Shown one piece after another: positions 36,055 through 45,108 of a stretch of DNA of 64,000 nucleotides (its first letter is position 1; each line of letters starts with the position of its first letter). Under the pieces are notes generated by a model that had not been told where the DNA came from, ran no database searches, and worked only from the letters and a program-made list of their open reading frames with translations. Source of the stretch: an uncultured Eubacteriales bacterium. Its GTDB lineage: Bacteria > Bacillota > Clostridia > Christensenellales > CAG-138. A program made the translations under genes and the position numbers. The DNA is taken from contig URFJ01000001.1 of the NCBI GenBank assembly GCA_900547135.1, forward strand, positions 1-64,000. The letters are read 5' to 3'.

Positions 36055-36090
36055 CAGAGACGGGAAGCGTCTGTCCGCTTCCCGTCTCTG
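36055..36090. repeat. Perfect 15-bp stem-loop
   Basis: CAGAGACGGGAAGCG (36055-36069) and its exact complement (36076-36090) flank a six-base loop. There is no T run on either side, so it is not a standard terminator. It lies alone between the split XRE gene and the element at 36114. Confidence 0.8.
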
Positions 36091-36113
36091 TAATGTATGG
36101 AGGTTGGTTATGG

Positions 36114-36287
36114 TACCCTCAGTTGACAAAGGGCCACACGTCCCAATAGGAGGGCATCCCCGCTATTTCCTCTTAACCACTGGTTCCGCGCGTCCAAAGA
36201 TCGCGGTAAATTCGCGCGGGCCAGGCTATTATTAAGATGGGCCCTGGGCTACAAAAGGACTATGTGCGCCTTTGGCAACTGAGGGTA
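36114..36287. repeat. 174-bp element with ~30-bp imperfect inverted ends
   Basis: The left end TACCCTCAGTTGACAAAGG and right end CCTTTGGCAACTGAGGGTA are inverted copies with one mismatch in 19, and pairing continues inward with small gaps to about 30 bp. The middle holds a GC-rich dyad (CCGCGCG ... CGCGCGG). No ORF. It has the shape of a MITE or of a long structured RNA. It ends 20 bp from the spo0A stop codon. Confidence 0.65.
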
Positions 36288-36306
36288 TAGGGCATGATAA
36301 TTGTCC

Positions 36307-37113
36307 TCAAATGGCACTCTGGATTTCAGGCCGCAGGCTTTTTTCCCGTTCGGCGTCCATGATAAGCTTGTCCCCGACAAGGGCTATGAACTCTCCATTT
36401 GTAGGCTTATCGTTCTTTGAGTAGATGTTGTATCCAAAGAGCTGATTGATGTTTTCGATCTTTCCCCGTGTCCATGCCACCTCGATTGCGTGGCGTATTG
36501 CGCGCTCCACCTTTGATGGTGATGTGTTGAATCGTTTTGCAATCCCTGGATACAGCTCCTTTGTTATCCTGTTTATAATCTCAGGCGTATAGTAAACCAT
36601 CCTTATCGCTTCCCTCAGGTAGTGATAACCCTTTATATGGGCGGGAATACCTATCGTAAGGAATACGGAGGTTATCTTTTCATCCAGCGTGCGTGGCGCA
36701 GAGCTGAGTGAACATACCTGGGATTTTCCCGCATAGGAGTTTTCAAGCAGGTCCGTCATCCTCTTGTATAGCGTTTCGGGTTCAACCGGCTTGACCATAA
36801 AGTATTTTGCCCCAAGTATGCAGGCCCGCCTTACCATATCCTCCTGGCGCATGGCGCTTATCATAATTACCATTGGAGGAACCTCTACCAATCCCAGATT
36901 TAGCTGCTCAAGTACGCCGAATCCGTCCACACGCGGCATTATCAGTTCCGTTACCAGCGCGTCGTACCGGTTTGAACGCAGTGCGTTGAGCGCCTCGAAG
37001 CCGTCCGCGACACAGTCAATCTGCTGAATGCACTCCTGCGCCGTCAAATAGTCCCGCAACTGTGTCTGAAAATGAGTATTGCTGTCTGCGATTAAAACAC
37101 GATATTTTTTCAT
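36307..37113 (-). CDS. spo0A: Sporulation master regulator Spo0A with atypical receiver domain
   Basis: About 268 aa. The C-terminal effector domain is a textbook Spo0A DNA-binding domain ([54 protein letters not shown]). The N-terminal receiver keeps the fold and the conserved Lys (YFMVKPV) and a Ser at the switch position (MISAM), but the phosphoacceptor Asp is Glu56 (ALVTELIMP instead of LDIIMP) and the acidic pair is ADSN (Asp10, Ser11) instead of ADDN. Glu at this place often mimics phosphorylation. I prefer the second ATG (37113), eight bases after AGGAGGAA. Single gene, no spoIVB beside it. Confidence 0.95.
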   Translation of the reverse strand: MKKYRVLIADSNTHFQTQLRDYLTAQECIQQIDCVADGFEALNALRSNRYDALVTELIMPRVDGFGVLEQLNLGLVEVPPMVIMISAMRQEDMVRRACILGAKYFMVKPVEPETLYKRMTDLLENSYAGKSQVCSLSSAPRTLDEKITSVFLTIGIPAHIKGYHYLREAIRMVYYTPEIINRITKELYPGIAKRFNTSPSKVERAIRHAIEVAWTRGKIENINQLFGYNIYSKNDKPTNGEFIALVGDKLIMDAEREKSLRPEIQSAI

Positions 37114-37384
37114 ATTCATTTCCTCCTAAGTATTTTTGTTGTCTTCAGTAAAACCAAGTATCAATCTGAAGTTTTTAAGGCTTTTTTGTTCCTCGTATGT
37201 ATTGTATAACAATAAAATCCGCAGCGCTATGTCCTTTAATACAAATTAACGTTTGAATGTATCGTATACTTCACGATTATGCACGAATAATGATACGGCT
37301 AAAAAAACCTGTTTTTCGTAATAGTCTAAATGCTTGAAAAGTCCTTTTAAATGGCCAATTTTCGAGATTTCTTATAGATGGCGC

Positions 37385-37413
37385 TTGCCAAATTGGATAT
37401 ATAGTCGTATAAT
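37385..37413 (+). promoter_or_regulatory. Promoter of the FMN riboswitch-ribU transcript
   Basis: TTGCCA (37385-37390), 17-bp spacer, perfect TATAAT (37408-37413), directly upstream of the riboswitch. The remaining ~270 bp up to spo0A carry spo0A's own upstream region, with no gene. Confidence 0.8.
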
Positions 37414-37416
37414 TAT

Positions 37417-37718
37417 AACGGCTTCGGGGCGGGGTGAGATTCCCCACCGGCGGTGATGCGGCACTATGCCGACGAGCCCGCAAGCGACAGTTTGTATACA
37501 TTTATGCATGCTGCCGCCGAGCCGGTTGGAATCCGGCGCCGACGGTTGCGGCGACGCTTTTGCGGGCCGTTTGCAACGCATATTATTTGTTTCTAAATGT
37601 CTGTTTTTCGCATTTGGGCGTGAAATAAATAATCAACGGCAGGTTTCTGACGGTATTTGCGGGTCAAACGCTTCGCGCAGCTGTATATCGCTGTTAAAGT
37701 CCGGATGGGAGAGGCGTT
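37417..37718 (+). ncRNA. FMN riboswitch (RFN element) with a ~150-nt insertion
   Basis: The 5' half matches the RFN consensus almost exactly: CTTCGGGGCGGGGTGAGATTC-CCCACCGGCGGT, AGCCCGCAAGC, then GGTTGGAATCCGGCGCCGAC-GGT ending near 37546. The conserved 3' strand AGTCCGGATGGGAGA appears only at 37698-37712. The closing stem P1 forms between AACG-GCTTC (37417-37425) and GAGGCGTT (37711-37718) with one bulged base. Normally GACGGT and AGTCC are separated by a few bases of the P6 hairpin; here ~150 nt intervene. FMN binding should stop expression of the riboflavin importer via the terminator that follows. Confidence 0.9.
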
Positions 37719-37731
37719 ATGCTTTTTTTGT

Positions 37732-37761
37732 GCTCCGAATTATGTAATGCGGGGCTTTTTT
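37732..37761 (+). terminator. Expression-platform terminator of the FMN riboswitch
   Basis: GCTCCG (37732-37737) pairs with CGGGGC (37750-37755, one G-U pair), followed by a run of six T. It lies ~14 nt after P1, where FMN-dependent termination would occur, and 90 bp before ribU. Confidence 0.7.
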
Positions 37762-37850
37762 GTTCCCGTTATTCAGGCCCCCGCTAAGCGGCGCGCAACA
37801 GCGTGTTAAGCCGCTAGGACAGAGGGCAAAAATCGATGGGAGGCTATAAA

Positions 37851-38456
37851 ATGAGATCCACACGCGTAATTCGACTGGTCAAAATGTCACTGCTTGCGGC
37901 GCTCAGCATAGTGCTGGTGTTTGTAAGCCACTTTTCAATCTTTCCTTCGGCTCCGTTTTTGGAATACGATATGGCCGATATACCCATACTGATCGGCACA
38001 TTCATGTTCGGCCCGTGGCATGGCCTGATCCTGACGGCGGCCGTAAGCCTGCTTCAATGGCTTTTGATATCCCCACAGAGCGGATGGGTAGGAGCGGTAA
38101 TGCATCTGTTTGCGACAGGCGCTTTTGCAATCGTAGCTGGACTGATATATCAAAGGCGGCATACCATCAGGGGTGCGATAATAGCGCTTTTATGCGGCTC
38201 CCTGGCAATGATAATAGCCATGGTACCCATGAATATCTTTATATCGCCGTTTTTTGTAATGATTATGATGGGCTACGAATCCTATAGCGAGGCCCAGACA
38301 TTCTACGTTGACAACTTCCTGCTCATAAGCTTTATCTTTAACATTATTAAGGCGCTGGGCAATGCGCTATTGACGTTTTTGCTCTATAAATCAGCTGGCA
38401 AGGCGCTTAACCTGATAGGCAGTGACAAAACGCCCGTCCGACGCGGCCGAGCTTAG
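37851..38456 (+). CDS. ribU: Riboflavin ECF transporter S component RibU
   Basis: 201-aa membrane protein with about six helices, the substrate-binding S component of an ECF-type riboflavin importer. RibU features: VSHFSIFPSAPFLEYDMADIP in the first loop, FGPWHGLILTAAVSLLQW, and the late NFLLISFIFNIIKA. The energising ECF ATPases and T component are not in this window, as is usual for group II ECF systems. ATG at 37851 follows GGGAGGCTATAAA; an earlier ATG lies inside that site. Control by the upstream FMN riboswitch confirms the vitamin. Confidence 0.94.
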   Translation: MRSTRVIRLVKMSLLAALSIVLVFVSHFSIFPSAPFLEYDMADIPILIGTFMFGPWHGLILTAAVSLLQWLLISPQSGWVGAVMHLFATGAFAIVAGLIYQRRHTIRGAIIALLCGSLAMIIAMVPMNIFISPFFVMIMMGYESYSEAQTFYVDNFLLISFIFNIIKALGNALLTFLLYKSAGKALNLIGSDKTPVRRGRA

Positions 38457-38463
38457 GGCAATT

Positions 38464-38492
38464 GCAGGGGCGGGTCCTTTCTCCGCCCCTGC
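38464..38492 (+). terminator. GC-rich hairpin after ribU
   Basis: GCAGGGGCGG (38464-38473) pairs with CCGCCCCTGC (38483-38492) around a nine-base loop. No U tract follows, so termination is plausible but not certain. Confidence 0.5.
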
Positions 38493-38568
38493 CGCACGGC
38501 CGCGCGGCGTCATAGCGAACGGCGGGCTGATTCGCCGCATAAGGATGCATATAAATCGCATGAATATT

Positions 38569-38902
38569 ATGAACATGGAAAAATGGACATGCATAAGACT
38601 CTGTACTCTGTATATTGCTGATTTGGATGAAACGCTGGCACAAAACGGATATCGCGCTTTACCTCCAGTATGGCAATCGCCCGGTCAACGCCGGTATGCT
38701 TTTTTCATATGCCACCGCGCGCTTAAATATCCCCCTTCACAGCGTTATAGAAGGCGGGCGGCATTGCTTGCGGCCAAAATGCCCGTTTGCATACAATGGT
38801 TCGTCTTTTCTTGATAACGCTACCAGAGAGATACTGCTGGCGAACTATTTCATATTTTTAAGTTGCTTTTCGACTGAAATATATAATAGTTTATTCACAT
38901 AA
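38569..38902 (+). pseudogene. Remnant of a Cof-type HAD hydrolase
   Basis: The frame from ATG 38569 gives LYIADLDETLAQNG, like motif I of HAD phosphatases (DxDGT, here DLDET). The next phase then reads NRPVNAGMLFSYATARLNI and CPFAYNGSSFLDNATREILL, matching the motif II region (SYATAR) and cap start of the same family. A phase change near 38650 and the absence of motifs III and IV make it non-functional. Confidence 0.65.
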
Positions 38903-39538
38903 CAATATACATCGAAGGGTTTTAGTACCCCTTTAGCAAAGTAAATACGGATATCAGGGGATGGGGGATATATGGGATATCCCGTAAGCAATACGAGGAT
39001 TTATGTTGGGTATGCCGTTTTATATTATCTGTATTGACGAAGAGGGAAAGCTGTATACCGTATATAAAACATTAAACCTTAGCTGCTGATGCGTTTATCA
39101 TAAGGACATATACAACGCAAGACATGGTTTTAAATTAATTCCCATCCGCCAATAAGGCAATGCCATCCTTAAGCTGAAAGAACCGCTTGGATGCAGGAGG
39201 ATAGTCCCGTATGGCGGCAGGATAAATGGTATCCCCACGTTTAAAATTCCGGATGGACGCTACGCCGCTAAAAATGCGGCAGCCGGATTAAAAGCAATAG
39301 CTACAGAAATTATCAACAGCAACGGCTGCAACGGAGTTTCAAAATGGCTGCTTCACAATGCAGAGCTATGAGTAATCTGTAACTATGAAAGTATTAATAA
39401 TATCGATTTATATATAACTATTTATATATAACTATGTCAAAATTGTAAACATCTCTTGTTAATGAGGTGGCGCTTCCCAGCTATTGAAACTTTTATGTTA
39501 AAATTAAATTACCATCTTTAAATTTAGGAGGGCGTACT
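38903..39538 (+). other. Gene-poor interval with an unidentified coding remnant
   Basis: About 635 bp without an intact gene. 39213-39371 is open and encodes GGRINGIPTFKIPDGRYAAK, then a stretch ending WLLHNAEL before TGA; it looks like the tail of a protein but I do not recognise it. A short frame at 39003 (MLGMPFYIICIDEEGKLYTV) looks like another piece. AT-rich DNA from 39380 likely holds the promoter of the permease gene, which has TTAGGAGGGCG before its ATG. Confidence 0.5.
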
Positions 39539-42500
39539 ATGTATACGGCGAAGCTTGCCAAGAGTGGAATGAAGGGACGGAAGCGGGATACGCGAATACT
39601 GCTTATCGTGCTGACACTGTCCTTTATTTTCACCACCATATCCACCATACTCATATCGAGCATGGAATATACCGACGAGTACCAGAAAAAGCAGATCTAT
39701 GCCGAGTGGCAGGCGGCGCTGTTTAACGCCGACGAACAGTCGGCAGAAGCGGTCAAATCAAGCTTTGACACCGTCGGCGTGTCGCGCGTTATTGGTCAGA
39801 ACCAGACGTTTGGCATAGTCGGCACGATTGACGAAGGCTTCAAGGAGCTTGCCAACCTGTCCCTGGTTGAAGGCCGGTATCCGGAAGCCCCGGGAGAGGT
39901 GATCATTGAAACCAATCAGATAGGCGGCGCCACAAGCTCGCTGAGCGTAGGCGACAGCCTTGTAGCCATATTTAAGCTGATAAATGACGACGATACCTCG
40001 GGATCTTTTGAATATTTAGAAGTTCCAAGCGCCTATGATGAGACAGCTAAACAAATGCAGGAAAAGCTGGATTCCGGCTATTACGACGACATAATATGGG
40101 AATACGCCCAGCGCCAAGGGTTTGAGTTTAGCCGCGATTCCTATTCATACAAAAATTATTATAATGACATGGTATTATCGCATTACATAATTCAGAACGA
40201 CCGGTCCACAGACAGGAAGATGTACAATAAGGGCAACGTGGTTATCACCGTTGATACGCAATATATATATTATAGCTGCAAGCTTGACTATCTTCTTGAC
40301 CCCTCGTCCTATCAAAGGGACATAAAGGAGAAGGGGGCTATTTGCGGCCAGAACTATCAACTTAACATGAATCTTACCGTAGTGGGCATAGTTGAAACCT
40401 TCTCGGACAGGTGGGATACGGGCGTGCAGTACATGCCGGTATCGTTTGTAACTGAAGAAACGGCTGACCAGCTGCTAAACGCGTTTAATGAGTTAAGGCA
40501 GGAGGACGCGAGATCGGCTGGATTTGATTACGTGCAGAATACCAACCTATTCATAAAATCCGATTCAATGGACGCGATTGCCACATACAACGCGCTTAAG
40601 GAAAGCATGCGGGAGATCTACATGTCCCGCGAGGATTCCCCTGAGCTATGGATGGAAGTAGACCATCTCGATGGCAAGGCAATGATAAAAAAGGATCTAT
40701 ATGATCCGGACAAGCACATTTTAAATACCAGTTACTACTATGGATTTGAAATGTTTGTTCCGTATACCTTGACTGACTACGAAGTTGACGGGTTTATACA
40801 TGAAAACATGGTCCTCGAAGACACTGAGTATATAAGTCTTGATCCTGACGACCCGGATAGCGTAAAGGCTATATATCTCAAGGACTACATAGAAATTAGT
40901 CATAACCCTGAAATGGTGGCGACTGCACCCACTACCGCCGAGGATATCAATAATAAGGAACTGTGGTCGGTGTTTGAGCATGTGGGCCAGATGTACATAA
41001 TGGAGTCAAGGTACTTTTTCCAAGAGAACTACATAGAGGATTGCAGTTATTATGATGATCCTTATCTGAGCACGGATTACATGTACGATGGGGATAAGTT
41101 TATGACCGTATTTCTGACCGGAGCAGACTATGACCTGTATGTGCCCAAACCTCTTCTGCAAGCCTCAGACCAATACGCCTCAACATTGAATATAACCCTG
41201 CCTCCGGACCGGTTTTACCCTGGCAAGGCTAGCGAGAGCCTAAGCTGGCTGGACAACGATCCATATGAAAACGACGTACATGAACTTAGGCTCAACAGGT
41301 TCGCAAACCCCAAGGACGCTGTAAAATCCACCATGTCGCTCGCGGTTCAGGGCATCATATTCATAACCACCGTTTGCGCCGTGCTTCAGATTTTCCTCAC
41401 TCAAATCAAGCGCAGGCGCAGAAGGCTCGCAGTTATGAAATGCGTTGGCGCGACAAACGGCCAAATAGGCGGCATGCTGGCATGGGAAGGAATATACCTG
41501 CTGATGATTTCACTGCCGCTGGGCGCTGCACTTGGCTTTGGGCTGTCCTACGGGGGAACGATGCTTATGGGATCCATCGAGGGCTCAAGGGCGATCATGT
41601 TCTCCGTGGACTGGGAAAGTCTGGCGATAGGTTTCGCGCTGGGCGTAGCCGCACTGTTCTCAGGAATGCTGGCTCCCATGATCATGGCAATAAAAACGCC
41701 TTTGCGCGGCGATCTCAGCTCGTCCGGCAAAAAAAAGCCGATAAAGCAGAGGTTAAAGGCCGAGCCTGCCGCCGCCCGCCAGACCTTCGCGTCCATATCG
41801 CGCAGGCACGCGCAGGCTAATCGTAGCCGCGTAATCCTTTCCTTTGCGCTGTCAACGTTTATTATAACCATTATTCTCATAACGCTGTTCTTGGACTACA
41901 GGGCGTTTGGCGATTATAACGACAAGGTTGTTGAGGCGAATAAGCCCGAATACCTGGTAGCCGCTCCTTACGGCCTGTCCGCACGCGGCATTGAAGACGC
42001 GCTTAAGAAACTGGATGAGGTGGACGGCCTTAAATCGATCTGCACATATAAGGTTATAGAGGACGTCAATACCCTGCATACCGCCCTAAATGAAAACAGC
42101 GGGGAGATAAGCCCAATAATTAAAAGGCTCGCCGAGTCAATTCCGGATTCAATGTATTATGGGTTCTTCTCAGACGGAGCTTCCCTAACATCATATAAAT
42201 CCAGCGAATCAGGACTGGAGGAGGTACCGCCTGAAGGCCCTGAGCAGGGCAGCTTTATTACCACGGCCTACGGAATTGACGTGGAAATGCCGATTTATGA
42301 ACAGCTAACCTGCTCGCTGACCGAGGGCCAGCTGGACAAGGCGGCCTTCCAGAGAGGCGATGAAGTAATACTGATGATACCCATGTATAAGGAAGGCAAC
42401 GGCGGAGGAAGCGTGCCCGACAACATCAGCAAGCTGCCGCCCACGCAGCAGGCGGGCGCGGTGCTGCAAAGCGCCAGGGAGATGGCCCTTTCACTGTCTA

Positions 42501-43402
42501 ATAGGACGTCGCGTTATTATGAGGCCGACACATCCGTTAAGGTGGGCGATACGCTTACGCTGTACGGCAAAAACGTAAGCGTGCCTATGGGCCTGGGAGT
42601 TGTTACCACCGACCAGACATCAAAAGATGTAAAAGTGGCCGGAATAATCCGCTACTTCCGGGGTGAGGAGATATGGCCGTTTTCCGCCGGCGACTCCTTG
42701 TATACCCTTATTGGGAGCTACGGCATGATAACCGATGTAAATCCGGACGCTAACAACAGGCTCATGAGGGTTAACAGGAACTATATGCTGTCGATGAATA
42801 CATTATACTTTGGAAATGCCAGAGGGCGCACGGAGTTTTATATAAGCGCTGAGGAAGGCGCCACCAGAAACGACACGGATCTGCCCCTACTAAAGATGTC
42901 AAAGGAGCTTAATTTCGCCTATGAAAACTACCGCGAAAGCAACTCGGCGCTGTTTTCAGAGGCCATCAACAATGCGCTTATCGTCGGCCTTCTGGGTTTT
43001 GCGGCGGTCATGATCGCGCTTGTGATACTGGCAAATACCGTATCGTCCGCCATTGATCAGGAACGCAAGCGTTTTGGAATACTGCAGTCCATAGGAGTGG
43101 AGGAAAAGACGTTTAAAAAGCAGCAGTATATGACCGGCCTGAAGCATGGACTCCTATCGCTAGTAATAGCAAACTCGGTAATGCTTATAGTCCTCTTCGC
43201 CTTCTCGGTGATAAATAACGCCTGGCTTGACATGGGGATTATGGATTATGTGAAGGACCTGGTATTCAACACAATGTCGAGATACCCATGGGCGATCCAC
43301 TTCGCGCTGTGCGGGGCTTACCTCATAGTATTGCTGCTGATACACAGGATTCCTGTCAGAAATGTGCTTAAATACAGCCCCGTAGAAAATATACGGAGCT
43401 GA
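39539..43402 (+). CDS. Giant FtsX/MacB-type ABC transporter permease
   Basis: 1287-aa membrane protein. A first helix (residues ~20-42, LLIVLTLSFIFTTISTILISS) is followed by a ~550-residue extracellular part, then an FtsX domain of three helices (residues ~600-740, starting TMSLAVQGIIFITTVCAVLQ, with RRRRLAVMKCVGATNGQIGG loop). A further helix near 775, a second large outside region and a final FtsX domain (LLGFAAVMIALVILANTV ... RFGILQSIGVEEKTFKKQQ) complete it. Such permeases act with a MacB-like ATPase in peptide export or antimicrobial resistance sensing, but no ATPase gene lies on either side. The role here is unknown. Confidence 0.88.
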   Translation: MYTAKLAKSGMKGRKRDTRILLIVLTLSFIFTTISTILISSMEYTDEYQKKQIYAEWQAALFNADEQSAEAVKSSFDTVGVSRVIGQNQTFGIVGTIDEGFKELANLSLVEGRYPEAPGEVIIETNQIGGATSSLSVGDSLVAIFKLINDDDTSGSFEYLEVPSAYDETAKQMQEKLDSGYYDDIIWEYAQRQGFEFSRDSYSYKNYYNDMVLSHYIIQNDRSTDRKMYNKGNVVITVDTQYIYYSCKLDYLLDPSSYQRDIKEKGAICGQNYQLNMNLTVVGIVETFSDRWDTGVQYMPVSFVTEETADQLLNAFNELRQEDARSAGFDYVQNTNLFIKSDSMDAIATYNALKESMREIYMSREDSPELWMEVDHLDGKAMIKKDLYDPDKHILNTSYYYGFEMFVPYTLTDYEVDGFIHENMVLEDTEYISLDPDDPDSVKAIYLKDYIEISHNPEMVATAPTTAEDINNKELWSVFEHVGQMYIMESRYFFQENYIEDCSYYDDPYLSTDYMYDGDKFMTVFLTGADYDLYVPKPLLQASDQYASTLNITLPPDRFYPGKASESLSWLDNDPYENDVHELRLNRFANPKDAVKSTMSLAVQGIIFITTVCAVLQIFLTQIKRRRRRLAVMKCVGATNGQIGGMLAWEGIYLLMISLPLGAALGFGLSYGGTMLMGSIEGSRAIMFSVDWESLAIGFALGVAALFSGMLAPMIMAIKTPLRGDLSSSGKKKPIKQRLKAEPAAARQTFASISRRHAQANRSRVILSFALSTFIITIILITLFLDYRAFGDYNDKVVEANKPEYLVAAPYGLSARGIEDALKKLDEVDGLKSICTYKVIEDVNTLHTALNENSGEISPIIKRLAESIPDSMYYGFFSDGASLTSYKSSESGLEEVPPEGPEQGSFITTAYGIDVEMPIYEQLTCSLTEGQLDKAAFQRGDEVILMIPMYKEGNGGGSVPDNISKLPPTQQAGAVLQSAREMALSLSNRTSRYYEADTSVKVGDTLTLYGKNVSVPMGLGVVTTDQTSKDVKVAGIIRYFRGEEIWPFSAGDSLYTLIGSYGMITDVNPDANNRLMRVNRNYMLSMNTLYFGNARGRTEFYISAEEGATRNDTDLPLLKMSKELNFAYENYRESNSALFSEAINNALIVGLLGFAAVMIALVILANTVSSAIDQERKRFGILQSIGVEEKTFKKQQYMTGLKHGLLSLVIANSVMLIVLFAFSVINNAWLDMGIMDYVKDLVFNTMSRYPWAIHFALCGAYLIVLLLIHRIPVRNVLKYSPVENIRS

Positions 43403-43631
43403 AACGCCGGCATTGAGGGGTTCGGACATATTGGCCTGCCGCAAGCCGTTTGCCAGGTTTGCGGCGGTACCTTTTTTATCGGGCTATGAATCTCCCCGCT
43501 TTTTGAAACAAACTTGAGCCGGCTTTACAGCGCCCGCCGTAAGCGTACCCAGCCAGCGTTTTATTTCAGGTTCTTTTTGCGGCTGCCTTGCAAATCATGA
43601 CGAATGATTGTAAAATAGGATGAATATGTAG

Positions 43632-43643
43632 TTGCATATGCAA
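43632..43643. promoter_or_regulatory. Perfect palindrome upstream of the alpha/beta hydrolase
   Basis: TTGCATATGCAA is a perfect 12-bp dyad 25 bp before the GTG start, followed by a related half-site TATATGCAA. Position and symmetry suit an operator for a dimeric regulator; no regulator gene is adjacent. Confidence 0.35.
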
Positions 43644-43667
43644 AGCGTATATGCAAGGAGGTCAACT

Positions 43668-44567
43668 GTGGGTCTGTCGCTAGAAGCAAAGAAGTTCATA
43701 AATTCGGAGCATACCGGCTATTACGTCGATGTAATGACGCCATACAGGGAGGATCGGGGAAAGGGCGGCGCCGCCTCCACGACGTTAAAAATCCATTACA
43801 TGGACGAAGGCGCGGGCGAGCCGCTGATATTAATACACAGCGTGGGTCAGTCCATCTATACATGGCGCAGGCTGTTCAGCAAACTCAGCGAGAGCTACAG
43901 GGTTATAGCAATAGACCTGCCCGGGCATGGTTTCTCCGACCGTCCCACGCAGTTTAATTACGGCATTGCGGATTATGCCGATATGCTGCGCAGGGTGATG
44001 GACGCCCTCAGGATTGAATCAGCCCATTTTCTTGCGTTTTCAATGGGATGCGCTTATGTGCTTCAGCTCGCCAGGATGAGTCCTGAAAGGATGGGCCGCA
44101 TAATAGCGCTTACGCCTGGGGGTGTAACGGCTCAAATGCCGTCTACTGTCCGCATGATGGAAAGTCCCGTGTTTGGCCCGATCGCGTCAAGGCTTTATGG
44201 CATAAGAGCTGTTGAAAATATGCTGGGCGAATGCTTCTTCGACCTTACGAACATTACCCCTGACGTGGTAAACGAGTATTACCATACGGTGGCCGACCCA
44301 GACGCGCGGCGCGCGATACGGCGGGCTTTACAAAGATATGACGAAGACGGCCTGTTCGCCGAGTTAAGGGCCATTGAAACCCCCATTCTCATACTATGGG
44401 GGAGCGAGGACAAATGGCATCCATCCGAGCTTCAGGAGCTTTACCATTCAGCGCTGAAAAACGCCGGCTATGTAATCGTTCGCAACACCGGGCATTTGCT
44501 TCATGAGGAAAAATACGACAAGGTGCTGGAGCTTATCAAAGAGTATATACCGGTTCCAATCGACTGA
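43668..44567 (+). CDS. Alpha/beta hydrolase
   Basis: 299-aa hydrolase with the canonical fold order: oxyanion region LILIHSVGQSIYTWR, VIAIDLPGHGFSDRP, nucleophile elbow AFSMGCA (Ser in xSxG, with Ala in place of the first Gly), the acid in ILILWGSEDKWHP and the His in VRNTGHLLHEE. No signal peptide, so cytoplasmic. The substrate is unknown. I choose the GTG at 43668 because AAGGAGG lies seven bases upstream; an open frame to 43632 begins inside a palindrome. Confidence 0.88.
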   Translation: MGLSLEAKKFINSEHTGYYVDVMTPYREDRGKGGAASTTLKIHYMDEGAGEPLILIHSVGQSIYTWRRLFSKLSESYRVIAIDLPGHGFSDRPTQFNYGIADYADMLRRVMDALRIESAHFLAFSMGCAYVLQLARMSPERMGRIIALTPGGVTAQMPSTVRMMESPVFGPIASRLYGIRAVENMLGECFFDLTNITPDVVNEYYHTVADPDARRAIRRALQRYDEDGLFAELRAIETPILILWGSEDKWHPSELQELYHSALKNAGYVIVRNTGHLLHEEKYDKVLELIKEYIPVPID

Positions 44568-44753
44568 TCCTGTAGGTTCTATTGTGATTCAACCGGATTT
44601 CTGTCTTTCAGCTGGTTTGGCCCGTCCGTCCAGACACTCCTGACGCTCGCCGGCGGCGCAAATGGTTCGCCTCTGGGACCGGCTTATAACCCTTGGCCGC
44701 ACCGCGTAAAGCGCGCTGCTTAACCAGAGGGTTATTTTTTAATACTTTAGTCT

Positions 44754-45005
44754 TCAACCCTGAAGTCCGCGCGACTGCCGTTCCATATCCTCGATGACTA
44801 TATCGTAAATCTCCCCTAACGAGGCGCAGTATTCCAATACGCTCCAAGGCTTGTTGGTATGAAAGTGTATTTTGATCAGCGTTTCCCCGCCTACGGCAAT
44901 CAGGCAGTCCCCGTCAAGGTTTTTACTAAAATACGCAGCTATTTCATCCTCTGAAAGGTTTTCCCCTTCAATTAACAGCTGAATATCATATCTATATTCA
45001 AGCAT
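44754..45005 (-). CDS. Stand-alone FakA/YloV middle-domain-like protein
   Basis: 83-aa protein reading YRYDIQLLIEGENLSEDEI, then CLIAVGGETLIKIHFHTNKPW and LEYCASLGEIYDIVIEDMERQ. This matches the domain between the DAK2-like kinase domain and the C-terminus of FakA (YloV), the fatty acid kinase ATP-binding protein, which includes the VHxHTN motif. Short stand-alone copies annotated as dihydroxyacetone kinase-related exist in Clostridia. No kinase domain is present, so it may act as an accessory or regulatory piece. A GGGAGG lies 12 bases upstream of ATG. Confidence 0.7.
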   Translation of the reverse strand: MLEYRYDIQLLIEGENLSEDEIAAYFSKNLDGDCLIAVGGETLIKIHFHTNKPWSVLEYCASLGEIYDIVIEDMERQSRGLQG

Positions 45006-45108
45006 TTATTATAACATCCTCCCAGATTATCACGGACCCCGGCTCCTTCTGTACGAGTTTCATATCCTCTCTTAGGCACCATGCGCTATCATTCCTCCGT
45101 CTTCGGCC

